Assembly (NCBI RefSeq): GCF_000153345.1
Contig: NZ_CH724127.1
Location: 411,528-475,527 of the forward strand
Length of the DNA stretch: 64,000 bases
DNA from: Neptuniibacter caesariensis
Lineage (GTDB): Bacteria; Pseudomonadota; Gammaproteobacteria; Pseudomonadales; Balneatricaceae
Reading direction: 5' to 3'
Position 1 is the stretch's first letter, and every line of letters starts with the position of its first letter. The notes below the pieces were generated by a model, which saw nothing but the letters and a program-made list of their open reading frames with translations, searched no databases and had not been told where the DNA came from. Both the position numbers and the translations under genes were made by a program. Below, piece after piece: positions 27,675-38,300 of this stretch.

Positions 27675-28638
27675 ATAGCGCAGCTTCGGCCAGTTTCAAA
27701 TCTACAACTGATTTGAGAAGTTTGAACAGTCGAATCGAAGCATCGATCTCTTCTTTTCGGTTTGTCAGACTTTCAATATTCAGGCCGATAGGGATATCCA
27801 GCGGCATCACGGCTTCCAGTATCTGCTCAAGGTTATTCCGGCAGATACGGATAGATTCCTGCAGTGGGTTATGTGCATCCATGATTCTAAAGCGTGTTGC
27901 TTCAGGAACAGAGATACCCAGCCACTCCATAAATTCAAGTGTTTTGGTGCTTCCACACGGAGTAAAGGTCAGGATGACGCGTTTGGGTGTAATTCCTTCT
28001 TCTCTACATTTACGGGCATAGCTACTCAGCATGTCGATGGTTGCCTGAGCATCATAAACCGCCTGGGATACAAAGAAATCACAACCCTGATCGATCTTGC
28101 TGATCAGACGCTCATGCTCGTTCCGTTTCGACGCATGACGTTCAGCGATGGTTACACCACCTAGTTGGTATTGTGCGGGGTGTTTCTCAATAACTTTATA
28201 AGCATCATTCAGGCTAAGCTGGATTTCGCCTTCCGATGAAGGGCTTCCAACCAGAACGGTGTCGCGGACACCATACTTATTCCACGCCTCGTCAAGCCAT
28301 TCTGTGAAAGCCGCTTCGTCTCTCTGCGATACACTTTTATAAGTAATCACCGGCTTTTCTGACTTCTCTCTTAACAGTTTAGAGTAAGCACGTGGATCCA
28401 GAGTCCGCATAAAAGGAAACGGACGTGGTTTGTCGATGCGGCTACTTTCATCCTGAATGTCATAGACAATCAGACCGTCGAACTCTACATGAGCCAAACG
28501 CTCAAGTAGTTTGTCGGCAATAGAGGATACAGTCGCATCTTCAATACCATCTTTTGGAGGTGTAGTTCCAAACAGATAGACACCGCGGCTGCTATCACTA
28601 AACTTTGTTTTAAGATCCTGTTTCATTTTGGTGTGCAT
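27673..28638 (-). CDS. Methylenetetrahydrofolate reductase-family protein
   Basis: 321 residues, or 317 if the ATG at 28626 is used; neither start has a clear ribosome site. It resembles the MetF/MTHFR (beta-alpha)8 barrel fold: VYLFGTTPPKDG near the N-terminus, KPRPFPFMRTLDPR, then AERHASKRNEHERL and the QGCDFFVSQAVYD segment that matches the conserved DFFxTQ region. Classical MetF is about 295 residues and differs in the first motif, so this could be a divergent reductase with a different partner or folate form rather than the methionine enzyme. No methionine genes are nearby. Expected role: FAD-dependent reduction of a folate C1 unit. Confidence 0.7.
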   Translation of the reverse strand: MHTKMKQDLKTKFSDSSRGVYLFGTTPPKDGIEDATVSSIADKLLERLAHVEFDGLIVYDIQDESSRIDKPRPFPFMRTLDPRAYSKLLREKSEKPVITYKSVSQRDEAAFTEWLDEAWNKYGVRDTVLVGSPSSEGEIQLSLNDAYKVIEKHPAQYQLGGVTIAERHASKRNEHERLISKIDQGCDFFVSQAVYDAQATIDMLSSYARKCREEGITPKRVILTFTPCGSTKTLEFMEWLGISVPEATRFRIMDAHNPLQESIRICRNNLEQILEAVMPLDIPIGLNIESLTNRKEEIDASIRLFKLLKSVVDLKLAEAAL

Positions 28639-28764
28639 TTTTGTCTAAGCTTTAATTGCTGACTATTCTAACAATTAATATTATTCATGTGATTAGGTTA
28701 TAAGATGAAAGTTTTGCGAGCTAAGTTGAAGTTTATTAATAAGCTCTGCACGAGTGAGGTTTAA

Positions 28765-29331
28765 GTGAGCGAGAATACCTTTGATCTGGGGCGCGTGTCC
28801 CAGACGATAAAAGAGAGTGGCAGTGGAATTCCTCCAGTAGAAAAGTGGAATCCAGATTTCTGTGGTGATATCGATATGCGTATCGCTAAAGACGGAAAAT
28901 GGTTTTACATGGGGACGCCTATTGGTAGACCTGCCATGGTGAAACTCTTTTCAACTGTACTATGGTTTGAAGAGGGTAAACATTACCTTAAGACCCCTGT
29001 AGAAAAGATCGGAATTCGGGTTGATGATGCCCCCTTTCTATTTACTGAGCTTGAGGTAGAGAGTCGCGAAGGAAAGCAGGTCTTGTTATTTACCAGCACC
29101 ACTGGAGATGTGGTAGAAGCGGGTCCGGAACACGCGTTATGGGTTGATGAATTCGAAGACTCAGGGGAGCCGTCACCTTACATCAATGTTCGGTTTGGTA
29201 TGAAAGGGCTGATTCATCGCAATGTTTTCTATCAGTTAGTCGAACTTGCAGAAGAGCTTGATGATAATGGGGCTGTGAAATTAGTTGTTTCAAGTCATGG
29301 TGAGCGTTTTTCTCTGGGGGAAATAGCCTAA
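28765..29331 (+). CDS. DUF1285-family protein
   Basis: 188 residues from GTG 28765 (GAGG 5 nt upstream). Matches the DUF1285 family by PPVEKWNPDFCGDIDMRI, GRPAMVKLFSTVLW and a PVEKIGIRVDDAPFLF block. Family structures have a two-domain beta-rich fold; the function is unknown. No signal peptide is seen. It stands upstream of the response-regulator gene (107 nt gap). Confidence 0.87.
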   Translation: MSENTFDLGRVSQTIKESGSGIPPVEKWNPDFCGDIDMRIAKDGKWFYMGTPIGRPAMVKLFSTVLWFEEGKHYLKTPVEKIGIRVDDAPFLFTELEVESREGKQVLLFTSTTGDVVEAGPEHALWVDEFEDSGEPSPYINVRFGMKGLIHRNVFYQLVELAEELDDNGAVKLVVSSHGERFSLGEIA

Positions 29332-29438
29332 GGTTCTACGCTTAGGTAGTGAAAAAAGTGCATTTTCAGGCCATTATTAGCAGAACGGAAATATTAATAG
29401 CAGGGATCGCGAGTTTAAGTGTGAGCAGGTGATGGTTT

Positions 29439-30584
29439 ATGGGAATTGAGAACCGTTTTTCAGTGTTGTTAGTTGTCAAGCATAAGGATGATCTGGAATC
29501 TTTATGCAACATGGTAAAGCGTCACTTCCCTCACTTCTTTATTGCTTTTTCTGAAGAAGAAGCCCTCTCTGTAATTACTGAACAAAAAATCGATGTACTT
29601 TTGATGGGGCTAAATACGATTCAGGAGAATGAAATTTTCTACCTGCATCTGCTCAGTGCTAAGAAGTCCGTTGATAAAATCCTGTTCCGCAAAATTGTAT
29701 TTTGCAGTCGAGAAGACCTGAAAGAAGCTTTCAGTATCTGCAATAAAGATGTCTTTGATGACTATTTTATTGTCCGCCCTCTATATGATCCCTATCATCT
29801 GCTTCTAAGACTACGTTTTATTCGCCGTACTCAGCAGATGACGAATACACTGCCTGCTGATGCTTTTTCGGTTGAGAGCCTGTGCGAGTACCTGGATCAA
29901 ATTGTCAGCTGTGATGGAGATATTAAGGACCTCAACGCTGAGAATTATGAAAAGCTGATGAGCCTGATGTCTTTCTCAATGGAACAGATGCGGGAGAAAG
30001 TCATTAAGGATAGTGGGGTGGCCGAATCCCACCATTCAGGTTTGCGAAGCGCTTTTGATAATCATGCCCAAGGGCATATCCAGCAGGTTGGGGAGCACCA
30101 GCGAGCAGCGAATCAGCAAGTAGAGGAGCGTTCACAGGCGATAGCTGATGTAGCCTCGGTTAAAAAAGAGCGGATCCTTGAAGATAGTGACGTCGTCTTT
30201 GATGATAGCAATATTTTGTTGTTGGAAGATGAAGCGACAGAAAGGGATAAGATTAAAGCAATCCTCGATTCTGGTGGGTACAAAGCGCAGGTATCCGGAT
30301 GTGCTACACATACAATGAAGCTGCTTAATAGCTGGAAACCGGATGTAGTGTTAATGGACCTGACGCTACCTGATATGAGTGCGCTTTTTGTTATCGATCA
30401 GATTCGCCAGGATCCTGATATGGAAAAGACCCGTATCATGGTTTTAGCGAAGCCGGGAGATAATGCAAATGTTCAGGAGGCGATGCGGATGGGGGTTCAT
30501 GAGGTGATGCTCAAACCTGTCGATCGTGACATGCTACTCTATAAAATGGGTCACAACCTCCAGGCTTTAAAAGCTAATCAGTAA
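29439..30584 (+). CDS. Response regulator with degenerate and intact receiver domains
   Basis: 381 residues. The N-terminal ~130 residues have a receiver-like pattern, but the phospho-acceptor position reads DVLLMGLNTI, with Gly instead of Asp. A helical linker of ~120 residues rich in Gln/Glu follows. The C-terminal ~120 residues are an intact receiver (LLLEDEA acidic pair, DVVLMDLTLPDMSA phospho-Asp, LKPVD lysine). There is no output domain, so it probably acts by protein-protein contact, like CheY- or PilG-type single-domain regulators. The cognate kinase is not in the window. Confidence 0.85.
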   Translation: MGIENRFSVLLVVKHKDDLESLCNMVKRHFPHFFIAFSEEEALSVITEQKIDVLLMGLNTIQENEIFYLHLLSAKKSVDKILFRKIVFCSREDLKEAFSICNKDVFDDYFIVRPLYDPYHLLLRLRFIRRTQQMTNTLPADAFSVESLCEYLDQIVSCDGDIKDLNAENYEKLMSLMSFSMEQMREKVIKDSGVAESHHSGLRSAFDNHAQGHIQQVGEHQRAANQQVEERSQAIADVASVKKERILEDSDVVFDDSNILLLEDEATERDKIKAILDSGGYKAQVSGCATHTMKLLNSWKPDVVLMDLTLPDMSALFVIDQIRQDPDMEKTRIMVLAKPGDNANVQEAMRMGVHEVMLKPVDRDMLLYKMGHNLQALKANQ

Positions 30585-30666
30585 TACCCCTCTTAAATTC
30601 ACCGTCAGATAACCTAATCCTGGTTGGTCAATAATTGTTACATTTTTTACAAATGTAAATTTTATT

Positions 30667-30685
30667 GATTATGAGAATTATTCCC
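30667..30685 (+). promoter_or_regulatory. Fur box upstream of TonB receptor
   Basis: GATTATGAGAATTATTCCC matches the 19-bp Fur consensus at 14 of 19 positions. It lies 42 nt before the receptor start, the usual place for an iron-repressed gene. Confidence 0.7.
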
Positions 30686-30726
30686 AAGTATATTCCCGCC
30701 CTGATAAGACTAGGGTGGAATTTATA

Positions 30727-32778
30727 ATGACTCACAAGAAGTACTTAGCTGTTTGCATTGCAGCAGCTTCGATGGGAATCACTTCTCTACAGGTTGTAGC
30801 AGAAGAAACTGTACAAAACGATAAAGTCACAGTGGTAGGTCAGGAGTCCAAAGGACTTGCTCAACCATTAGAGGTAGAAGCTCAGGTCAGTAAGGTCGGA
30901 GCGCCTATCGAAGAGTTGCCATACTCTGTTGCTGTGATTGATCAAGACTTTATTCAAAGCACCGGAGCAAAAAATATTCAGGATGCTCTGCTTTATACCT
31001 CAGGTGTCAATGCTGGCAACTTTGGTATTGATACACGTATCGATTCGGCAATGGTACGTGGTGCTGACCCACTGAAATATCTTGACGGACTTCGTTCCCA
31101 TTACTCTCATTATAATAATGTCCGCCCGAGTATCTTTGCGCTCGAACAGGTGGAGGTATTAAAGGGGCCAAGTTCGGTTCTTTACGGACAAAGTACGGTT
31201 GGTGGACTGGTCAATGCGGTTTCTAAGCGACCTAAGGAAGAGCAGCAGGGTGAATTCTGGGCGCAAGTTGGCTCTTTTGATCGTAAGCAGTTAGCGGCCG
31301 ACTGGACTGGCGCTGTGGATGATGAAGGCAAAGTACTCGTCAGGTTCGTCGGTTTAGCCCGCGATAGCGGTACGCAGGTCGATTATGCGGATGATGACGA
31401 GCTGCTGTTCATGCCATCGGTAACTTGGCGGATCACCGATAAAACGCAGATTACTGCCATAGCTAACTACCAAAAGCGTGAAGGCGCAGTCAATGCGATG
31501 TTCCTGCCTCAGCAAGGTACGCTCGATGCTCACCCGCTTGGTTTTATTGACCCTTCCAGGTTTGTGGGTGAGCCGGATTGGGACAAGTATGATCGTGAAC
31601 AAAAAGCGCTAACGCTCGAGTTTGAACATGCATTCAACGAATCCTGGCGCTTAAAATCGGTAGCACGTTATGTTGATGCGAACACTGAAACGCGTGAGAT
31701 CTTTACCGCAGCTCCTTGGGGAGCAACAGCAAATGCATCAGGAGATATTGTTCGAAGAGCGACGATGTCAGATCGCAGTACTGAAGGTTTTAGTATCGAC
31801 ACCCGCGTTAATGGCAATTTCAAAATTGCTGATACAGAGCACAAGCTCACGCTGGGTATAGATCATCAGGACATCACTACAGATGAGTGGAATAAGTACA
31901 GCCAGTTCACAAGTTCCATCAATCTGTTCAATCCTGTTTATGGTTCTTTGCCTGTCATTGATCCTTCGGATATTACTGATCCGGATGCAGTGACTACCAA
32001 ACAGTTAGGTGTTTACGTTGCTGATCATATCAAAATTGGTAACAACATCATTTCGACGGCATTAAGGCATGACCGTGCCGATACAAATGGCAGTGTTAAA
32101 AGCGCGTTATCCAAGCATCTGGGATACATGTACCAGTTCGATTCCGGAATCTCTCCTTATGTGAGCTATTCCGAGTCTTTTGAACCTAATACCGATTCTG
32201 ATGGTGCAGGCGGTATTCTTGAACCTACTGAAGGCGAGCAGATGGAGTATGGTGTGAAATACCTGTCTCCGGATAGCAGCACCAGTGTGACTCTCGCTTA
32301 CTTCGAAATTGAAGAAACTGGGCGAGTTTCGTCTGGGTCCACACCTGGCGGCCTGGCACAAAGCAATGCCGAGATTGACGGCTGGGAGCTGGAAGCGAGG
32401 AAAAACTGGGATCGTTTTAGTGTGCTGTTCAATTACTCTGATCTGAATACTAAAGATGAAAATGGTCCGCGTATTCCATATCTGTCTGAGCGTCAGGCCT
32501 CACTGTGGTCTCATTATCAATTCCCATCTAATTGGAAAGCCGGCTTTGGTGTTCGCTACACAGGGGACACGGTTGGCTGGGGCGGAACGGGCCCTGCAGT
32601 TCCAGGCGTTACGCTGCTTGATGCCATGGTTGGCTATGAAACCGGTGATTGGGAATTCACGGCTGACGTGAAAAACCTGACTAACAAAACTTATGTTGCC
32701 TGGTGCCGTAGTGCCGGTACTGACTGTGGTTATGGAGAAAAGCTAAACGCAACACTGAATGCACGTTACAAATTTTAA
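30727..32778 (+). CDS. TonB-dependent siderophore receptor
   Basis: 683 residues. ATG 30727 is preceded by AGGGTGG; an in-frame GTG at 30715 is too close to that site. Signal peptide ending near VVAEE, TonB-box-like region DKVTVVG, plug domain (GAKNIQDALLYTSGVN, VEVLKGPSSVLYGQ, GGLVNAVSKRP), then a 22-strand barrel ending in ATLNARYKF with the terminal Phe. It is of the FhuA/FoxA ferrisiderophore type (TIGR01783-like); the exact siderophore cannot be assigned. The Fur box and downstream PepSY gene support an iron-uptake operon. Confidence 0.93.
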   Translation: MTHKKYLAVCIAAASMGITSLQVVAEETVQNDKVTVVGQESKGLAQPLEVEAQVSKVGAPIEELPYSVAVIDQDFIQSTGAKNIQDALLYTSGVNAGNFGIDTRIDSAMVRGADPLKYLDGLRSHYSHYNNVRPSIFALEQVEVLKGPSSVLYGQSTVGGLVNAVSKRPKEEQQGEFWAQVGSFDRKQLAADWTGAVDDEGKVLVRFVGLARDSGTQVDYADDDELLFMPSVTWRITDKTQITAIANYQKREGAVNAMFLPQQGTLDAHPLGFIDPSRFVGEPDWDKYDREQKALTLEFEHAFNESWRLKSVARYVDANTETREIFTAAPWGATANASGDIVRRATMSDRSTEGFSIDTRVNGNFKIADTEHKLTLGIDHQDITTDEWNKYSQFTSSINLFNPVYGSLPVIDPSDITDPDAVTTKQLGVYVADHIKIGNNIISTALRHDRADTNGSVKSALSKHLGYMYQFDSGISPYVSYSESFEPNTDSDGAGGILEPTEGEQMEYGVKYLSPDSSTSVTLAYFEIEETGRVSSGSTPGGLAQSNAEIDGWELEARKNWDRFSVLFNYSDLNTKDENGPRIPYLSERQASLWSHYQFPSNWKAGFGVRYTGDTVGWGGTGPAVPGVTLLDAMVGYETGDWEFTADVKNLTNKTYVAWCRSAGTDCGYGEKLNATLNARYKF

Positions 32779-32794
32779 ACGCTGAATTCAGAGC

Positions 32795-32825
32795 GCCCTG
32801 CCTGCCCCTTCAGGCAGGGCTTTTT
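32795..32825 (+). terminator. Intrinsic terminator-like hairpin after TonB receptor
   Basis: Stem GCCCTGCCTG/CAGGCAGGGC with a CCCCTT loop, followed by TTTTT. It separates the receptor from the PepSY gene 27 nt further on, so it probably attenuates expression within the operon. Confidence 0.85.
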
Positions 32826-32851
32826 GCGTTTATTAGTTTAGGAAAGAAATC

Positions 32852-34570
32852 ATGACAATAGCCACTATAGAAGAGCAGGCCCAGCAACGCAGGGCAAAGA
32901 AAAAAAGTAAGCTCTCAAAGCAATATATCGCTTATCTCATTCATAGCTTTGTTGGACTCAAACTAACGCTATTGATGACGGTCGTACTGTTTACCGGAAC
33001 CATCGCAGTCTTTCAGCAAGAATTGGACTGGTTGATCTATTCAGAGATGCGAGCAGACGTTCAGGATGAAAGGCAGAACCCCGGTGCAATGTTGGATAAG
33101 CTTCAAGCGGCTTACCCTGAGAATGGATTGTTTTTTTATCGTACCAGCGAAAATTACCCAAGCCTGAATTCATATGCTCGCTTTATCGATGATAACGGGG
33201 GCTATCGCCATGCCTGGATAGACCCTTATACCGGCGAAGTGAAAGATGACACCGTTTTACTTTCGATTGGTCAGTTTATCGGTTTTATGCATGCGACGTT
33301 GTTTCTTCCTGCGATAGGAAACAGTCTGGTAAATGCCTTGGGCTTGTTGGTATTGCTGTCACTCATTACGGGGTTAATCGCTTTCCCTAAATTCTGGCGC
33401 TACTTTTTACGTAAACCACGTACAGGTAACACCCGTGTATTTCTGGCGGATCTGCATAAACTGATTGGTTTATGGAGTTTGTGGATTGTCCTGGTTATCG
33501 GAGTGACTGGGAGCTGGTGGTTTTATTTTGATCCTTTCGTAAAACATTTTGGCGTACCGAGTATTGTTGAAGCCCATCCTCGAAAGCCACTGCTTTCCTA
33601 TGCTGATCTGGATCATTTAGGCACCGATCAAGCCCCCAAGATGTTGTCCGCTGAGGAGGTGGTCAATCGGGTGTTGAAGGAGCGTCCTAATCTGCAGATA
33701 AACATTATCAACACACCGGAGCATAATTCTGATCCTTTTGAAATTATAGGTAGCGAAGGCGAGTGGCTGATCAGTGAATGGAAGGGAACCCGAATTATGG
33801 TTCACCCGTTTACAGGAGAGATTATCGACGTATTTCCAGCGGATAAACTCTCTTTAATGCAGCGTACCGATCTGGCGATGACGCCTATTCATTATGGCAC
33901 CTGGGCGGTAGGTGGAGCACCTGATCTTATCGTGAAAACCTTCTATTTCATCGGCGGTTTGGGAATGACCTTCCTGTCGGTGAGTGGTCTGATCATCAGC
34001 TATAAGCGCACACGTCGTGCGGCGAAACGTGCAGCCCGGTTCACGGGTGTCAGGCAGAAACTTATTAAGATATTTGATGTTATTAAACCCTGGGGAGGCC
34101 CGATGGGGGCTTTTAAATATCTCAATGCGTTGCTGATCGCGGGAGTTGTGATGGGTACCGGTTTAGCATTGACCCTTAGCAGCCAGGGTACCAAAGGTAG
34201 TGGTTTTATTTATCAGGAACAGCCACTGGGGCCCTGGAGTGTATCGATGAATGCGGTGGCCGGTCTGCTGGAAAAAGATCTACCACCTATCAGAGCAGGG
34301 GCAAAAACTAATCTCAATGTTCAGATCGATAAAGCCGCATTGGAATCGATTAAGTTTATCTATGCCAAGGTAGGTAAACCCAGGAATCTGCGTGCACCAG
34401 GAACACTGATTCATGGCCCTGTCGGAGCAAAGCATGTACATATGCAGCTGCCAAAAAAGATAAAGGACAATGCGGAACTCTGGGTGACAGCGGTCACCTG
34501 GAAAGGCGATGTATATCAGGCATCCTGGAGCTTAATGCCTAACGGAGAGGAGACGGTAGATGCGCGTTAA
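32852..34570 (+). CDS. PepSY-associated membrane protein (iron-uptake accessory)
   Basis: 572 residues. Cytoplasmic basic start (RRAKKKSKLSK), then a membrane helix (LTLLMTVVLFTGTIAVFQQE) typical of PepSY_TM proteins. A periplasmic PepSY-type domain, two or three more helices (around residues 150-175, 205-225, 365-390), and a last helix near 425-445 with a periplasmic tail. Family members next to TonB receptors are thought to act in ferric-siderophore reduction or iron release at the inner membrane, often with His pairs on the helices (for example LHKLIGLWSLW). The start at 32852 follows AGGAAAGAAATC. It overlaps the next gene by 11 nt. Confidence 0.85.
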   Translation: MTIATIEEQAQQRRAKKKSKLSKQYIAYLIHSFVGLKLTLLMTVVLFTGTIAVFQQELDWLIYSEMRADVQDERQNPGAMLDKLQAAYPENGLFFYRTSENYPSLNSYARFIDDNGGYRHAWIDPYTGEVKDDTVLLSIGQFIGFMHATLFLPAIGNSLVNALGLLVLLSLITGLIAFPKFWRYFLRKPRTGNTRVFLADLHKLIGLWSLWIVLVIGVTGSWWFYFDPFVKHFGVPSIVEAHPRKPLLSYADLDHLGTDQAPKMLSAEEVVNRVLKERPNLQINIINTPEHNSDPFEIIGSEGEWLISEWKGTRIMVHPFTGEIIDVFPADKLSLMQRTDLAMTPIHYGTWAVGGAPDLIVKTFYFIGGLGMTFLSVSGLIISYKRTRRAAKRAARFTGVRQKLIKIFDVIKPWGGPMGAFKYLNALLIAGVVMGTGLALTLSSQGTKGSGFIYQEQPLGPWSVSMNAVAGLLEKDLPPIRAGAKTNLNVQIDKAALESIKFIYAKVGKPRNLRAPGTLIHGPVGAKHVHMQLPKKIKDNAELWVTAVTWKGDVYQASWSLMPNGEETVDAR

Positions 34571-34868
34571 TTTTTGGCTTATTGGTTTGTGTATGGTAGC
34601 AGGGAACCTGTCTGCGCACAGTATTTTTGTAGACTGCAAAGATAGCGCTGAAGGGGTAGCATGTCAGGCAAGTTTTTCTGATGGCTCCAGCGCGGAAAAC
34701 CTCCCTTTTGAGGTGATCTCTTACGAAGATGAGCCTCTTTTAGCAGGTAATACTGACAGTGCGTCAGCGTTTGTTTTTGCCAGACCTCAATCTGAATTTT
34801 ATATCCTGTTGGATGCGGGGCCTGGGCATGTCGTTGAAGTCGATATGGAAGAGATCGAAGCGGAGTAA
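34560..34868 (+). CDS. Small exported protein of the PepSY operon
   Basis: 102 residues with a signal peptide (hydrophobic core, cleavage at NLSAH-S). The mature part is about 82 residues, acidic, with two Cys (VDCKDSAEGVACQASF), likely disulfide-bonded in the periplasm. It overlaps the PepSY gene by 11 nt with its ribosome site (GGAGAGGAG) in that gene. No family was recognised. Inferred role: a soluble periplasmic partner of the PepSY protein or receptor. Confidence 0.68.
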   Translation: MRVNFWLIGLCMVAGNLSAHSIFVDCKDSAEGVACQASFSDGSSAENLPFEVISYEDEPLLAGNTDSASAFVFARPQSEFYILLDAGPGHVVEVDMEEIEAE

Positions 34869-34894
34869 AAAAATGCGCAGGCATGTGCCTGCGC
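34867..34894 (-). terminator. Intrinsic terminator of the nirBD operon
   Basis: Read on the minus strand, GCGCAGGCA and TGCCTGCGC form the stem and ATTTTTTTAC follows. On the plus strand there is no U-tract, so it primarily ends nirBD, about 100 nt after nirD. Confidence 0.85.
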
Positions 34895-34996
34895 TAAACC
34901 TATGGATAGTCATAGGAGACATGCTTCAAAAATATGGGTATGAGTCATTATTGAAGCACCAGGCTCTTCCGTGAGCAGGTTGAGTTTGCATCTTTC

Positions 34997-35344
34997 TTAA
35001 GCGATAAGAATCTCCACATCATCGCCTTCTAATCGGACTGGCCATACCGGTACAGCGACTTCTTCATCTTCAAAACAAACACCGGAGTTGAGAGAAAAGT
35101 GTTGTTTGTAGATAGGGGAGGCAACCATCGGTTCACCTTTAAGGTCACCGATCAGGCCTCGGGCCAGAACATTAGCACCACTGAAAGGATCATGATTGCC
35201 GATAGCAAAGACTTCATCGGCAAATTCGGGGATGTAAAACAGAGCGACCTGTTGTTCTTCAACTTTTGCTGCTACACCTGAGTGAGGCACAAGATCATCC
35301 TTAGAACAAAGCTTGGTCCAGTTTGCTTTTGGATTAGTAGTCAT
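34997..35344 (-). CDS. nirD: Nitrite reductase small subunit NirD
   Basis: 115 residues, cytoplasmic. Rieske-like fold without the iron-sulfur ligands, as in NirD proteins of NADH-dependent nitrite reductase: WTKLCSKDDLVPHSG at the start, FAIGNHDPFSGANVLARG, then GEPMVASPIYKQHFSLNSG. AGGAG at 8 nt upstream supports the start. It lies 26 nt after nirB in the same transcript. Confidence 0.93.
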   Translation of the reverse strand: MTTNPKANWTKLCSKDDLVPHSGVAAKVEEQQVALFYIPEFADEVFAIGNHDPFSGANVLARGLIGDLKGEPMVASPIYKQHFSLNSGVCFEDEEVAVPVWPVRLEGDDVEILIA

Positions 35345-35370
35345 CTTCGCTTCTCCTAATTATCTGTGAC

Positions 35371-38300
35371 TTAAACCGGGCGAACCTGGTCGCGTTCTAA
35401 AATATGTACAATCTGAGGGTCAACCTGGTCTTCGGTATTTACAAAGGTACGGAAACGTTTCAGCTTCTCTTCATCTTCCAGGGTGGCTTTCCACTCACAC
35501 TCGTAGGTAGATACGATGTGGGCCATCTGAGCTTCCAGCTCTTCACCAATCTCAAGTTTGTCATCGATAACCACCTCTTTCAGGTAGTCCAGACCACCTT
35601 CAAGATTCTCCATCCATACTGAAGTACGCTGCAGACGGTCGGCCGTTTTGATGTAGAACATCAGTACACGGTCGATGTATTTGACCAGCGTTTCATCGTC
35701 CAGATCGGTTGCAAACAGGTCAGCATGGCGAGGTTTCATACCGCCGTTACCGCATACATAAAGGTTCCAGCCATTTTCTGTAGCAATCACGCCGATGTCT
35801 TTGCACTGAGCTTCTGCGCACTCACGTGTACAGCCGGAAACGGCAAATTTGATTTTGTGTGGTGCGCGCAGGCCTTTGTAGCGGTTCTCAAGGTTGATCG
35901 CCATACCGACACTGTCGTTGACACCGAAACGGCACCAGGTGCTACCCACACAAGATTTAACGGTACGCAGGGATTTACCGTAAGCGTGGCCGGTTTCGAA
36001 ACCTGCGTTGACTAACTCTTCCCAGATCAATGGCAGTTCATGCAATTGCGCACCAAACAGGTCAACACGCTGACCGCCGGTGATTTTGGTATACAGGTTA
36101 TATTTCTTGGCAACCTGACCAATCACGATCAGCTTATCGGGAGTGATTTCACCACCCGGCACACGTGGAACGATAGAGTAGGTACCGTTCTTCTGCATGT
36201 TTGCCATAAAGGTATCATTGGTATCCTGAAGGCTTACCAGAGGTTTTTCCTGAATATGCTCGTTCCAGCAAGATGCCAGGATAGATCCGGCGGCTGGCTT
36301 ACAGATCTCGCAACCTAAGCCTTTTCCGTGTTTTTCCAGAAGCTCAGAGAAGCTACGGATACCTTCCACGCGGATGATGTGATAAAGCTCTTCACGGGTA
36401 TAAGCGAAGTGTTCGCAGAGATCAGTATTAACTTCTACACCGCGCTTGGATAATTCATTATCCACAACACTTTTCAGCATGGCGGCACAACCACCGCAGC
36501 CTGAAGCTGCTTTAGTTGCATCTTTTACATCGGCTACGCTGGTGGCACCTTCATCAATGGAGCAGCAGATCTGACCTTTAGTTACGTTCAGGCAGGAACA
36601 GATAGTGGCTTCGTCTGGTAATGCATCCGGACCTAGCGCAGGCGCGGCAGAACCATCCATCGATGGCAGAATAAGCCCTTGTGGCTTTTCAGGAAGATCG
36701 ATGCCGTTCAGAGCGTATTGCAGTAGGGTGTCGTATTTGCTGTTGTCACCCACCAGTACTGCACCTAATAGCTTTTTCTTATCTTCTGAAACAATGATCC
36801 GGTAGTACGTCTGTTCATCTTCATCCAGATAACGGTAGCTGATGCTGCCTGGGGTTTTACCGTGGGCGTCCCCGATAGAGCCAACATCAACACCCAGTAG
36901 TTTCAGTTTGGTACTCATATCCGCACCGGTAAAGGCAGCTTCATCACCCGCAATAGCGGCTACAGCCGTTTTCGCCATGGTGTATCCTGGCGCAACCAGA
37001 CCGAAGATCTGGTTATTCCATAAAGCACATTCTCCAATCGCGTAGATGTTTTCGTCGGATGTCAGGCACTGATCGTTAACCAGGATACCGCCACGTTCGC
37101 CGATCTCCAGCTCACTGCTTCGTGCCAGAGTATCTTGTGGGCGAATACCTGCTGAGAAGAGAATCAGATCAGTTTCAAGGAATGAACCATCGCTGAAGTT
37201 CATGCGATAGGTATGTTCTTCACCGGCAACAATTTCAGTGGTTGCTTTCTCACAGTGAACATCCACGTCCAGTGCTTCGATCTTTTTCTTTAGTAGCTCA
37301 CCGCCGTCTTCATCTAACTGAACAGGCATCAGGCGTGGGGCAAATTCTACAACATGTGATTTGAGACCCAGTGATTTCAGAGCGTTTGCAGCTTCTAAAC
37401 CTAACAAACCGCCACCCACAACAACGCCAACTTTCGCATCTTCAGCACATGCCTGAATCTTATCCAGATCTTCCAGTGTGCGATAAACAAAGCAGGCCTC
37501 ACCATCATTGCCCGGAATGGGGGGGACAAATGGGTATGATCCGGTGGCCATTACAAGCGTATCATAGGAGTATACAGCCTGCTCAGTGATGACCTGCTTT
37601 GCATCGCGATCGATCTGCGTTGCACCTTCACTTAAATGCAGGTGAACGCCGTGTTTCTCATATAGGTTCTCTTCTACCAGACACAGATCTTCATAGCTGG
37701 ATCCGCTGAAATACTCTGAGAGATGTACCCGGTCGTAAGCAGCGCGGGATTCCTCAGCTAAAATATGGATCTCGTAGTCACCGGCAACATTGCTGTTCAC
37801 AAAATTTTCTACAAAGTGGTGACCCACCATGCCATTACCGATAACAACCAACTGGCGTTTATTGGATTCTGTAGTCATAGAAGTTATACCCATGTTTTCT
37901 GTCTGTGTGTCCTGAGCACATAACGGACTGCCAAACAGCAGTTGCTGTCTACAGGCACTCAGATCGTTGTTTTCTTTTAACTGTTCGAAATACCACTGGC
38001 CCTCACGTACATCGCCATACAGCACTGCACCTACCAGTCGGTTTTCTTTTAACCACAATTTGCGGTATTCATTTTTCTTGAAGTCTTGATAGATCAGAGT
38101 GTCACGATCATCAGCGTCGATAAGTTCGCCGCATGAGAACAGTTCGACACCACTGATTTTGAGTTGGGTGGCTACCGGCTCTTCGCGGTAGTTTGATGTC
38201 TCACCAATCAGGCTGGATAAGACGACCTCCGCCTGTTGCCAGATAGGCGCGACTAATCCATATGTGTACTCTTCAAACTGGCAGCACTCACCGAAAGCGT

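Noticed and set aside
37878-37895. Separate start for an ordinary NirB at ATG 37878
   Set aside because: The frame is continuous with the additional module and no good ribosome site precedes the ATG. Kept as a possible internal start only.
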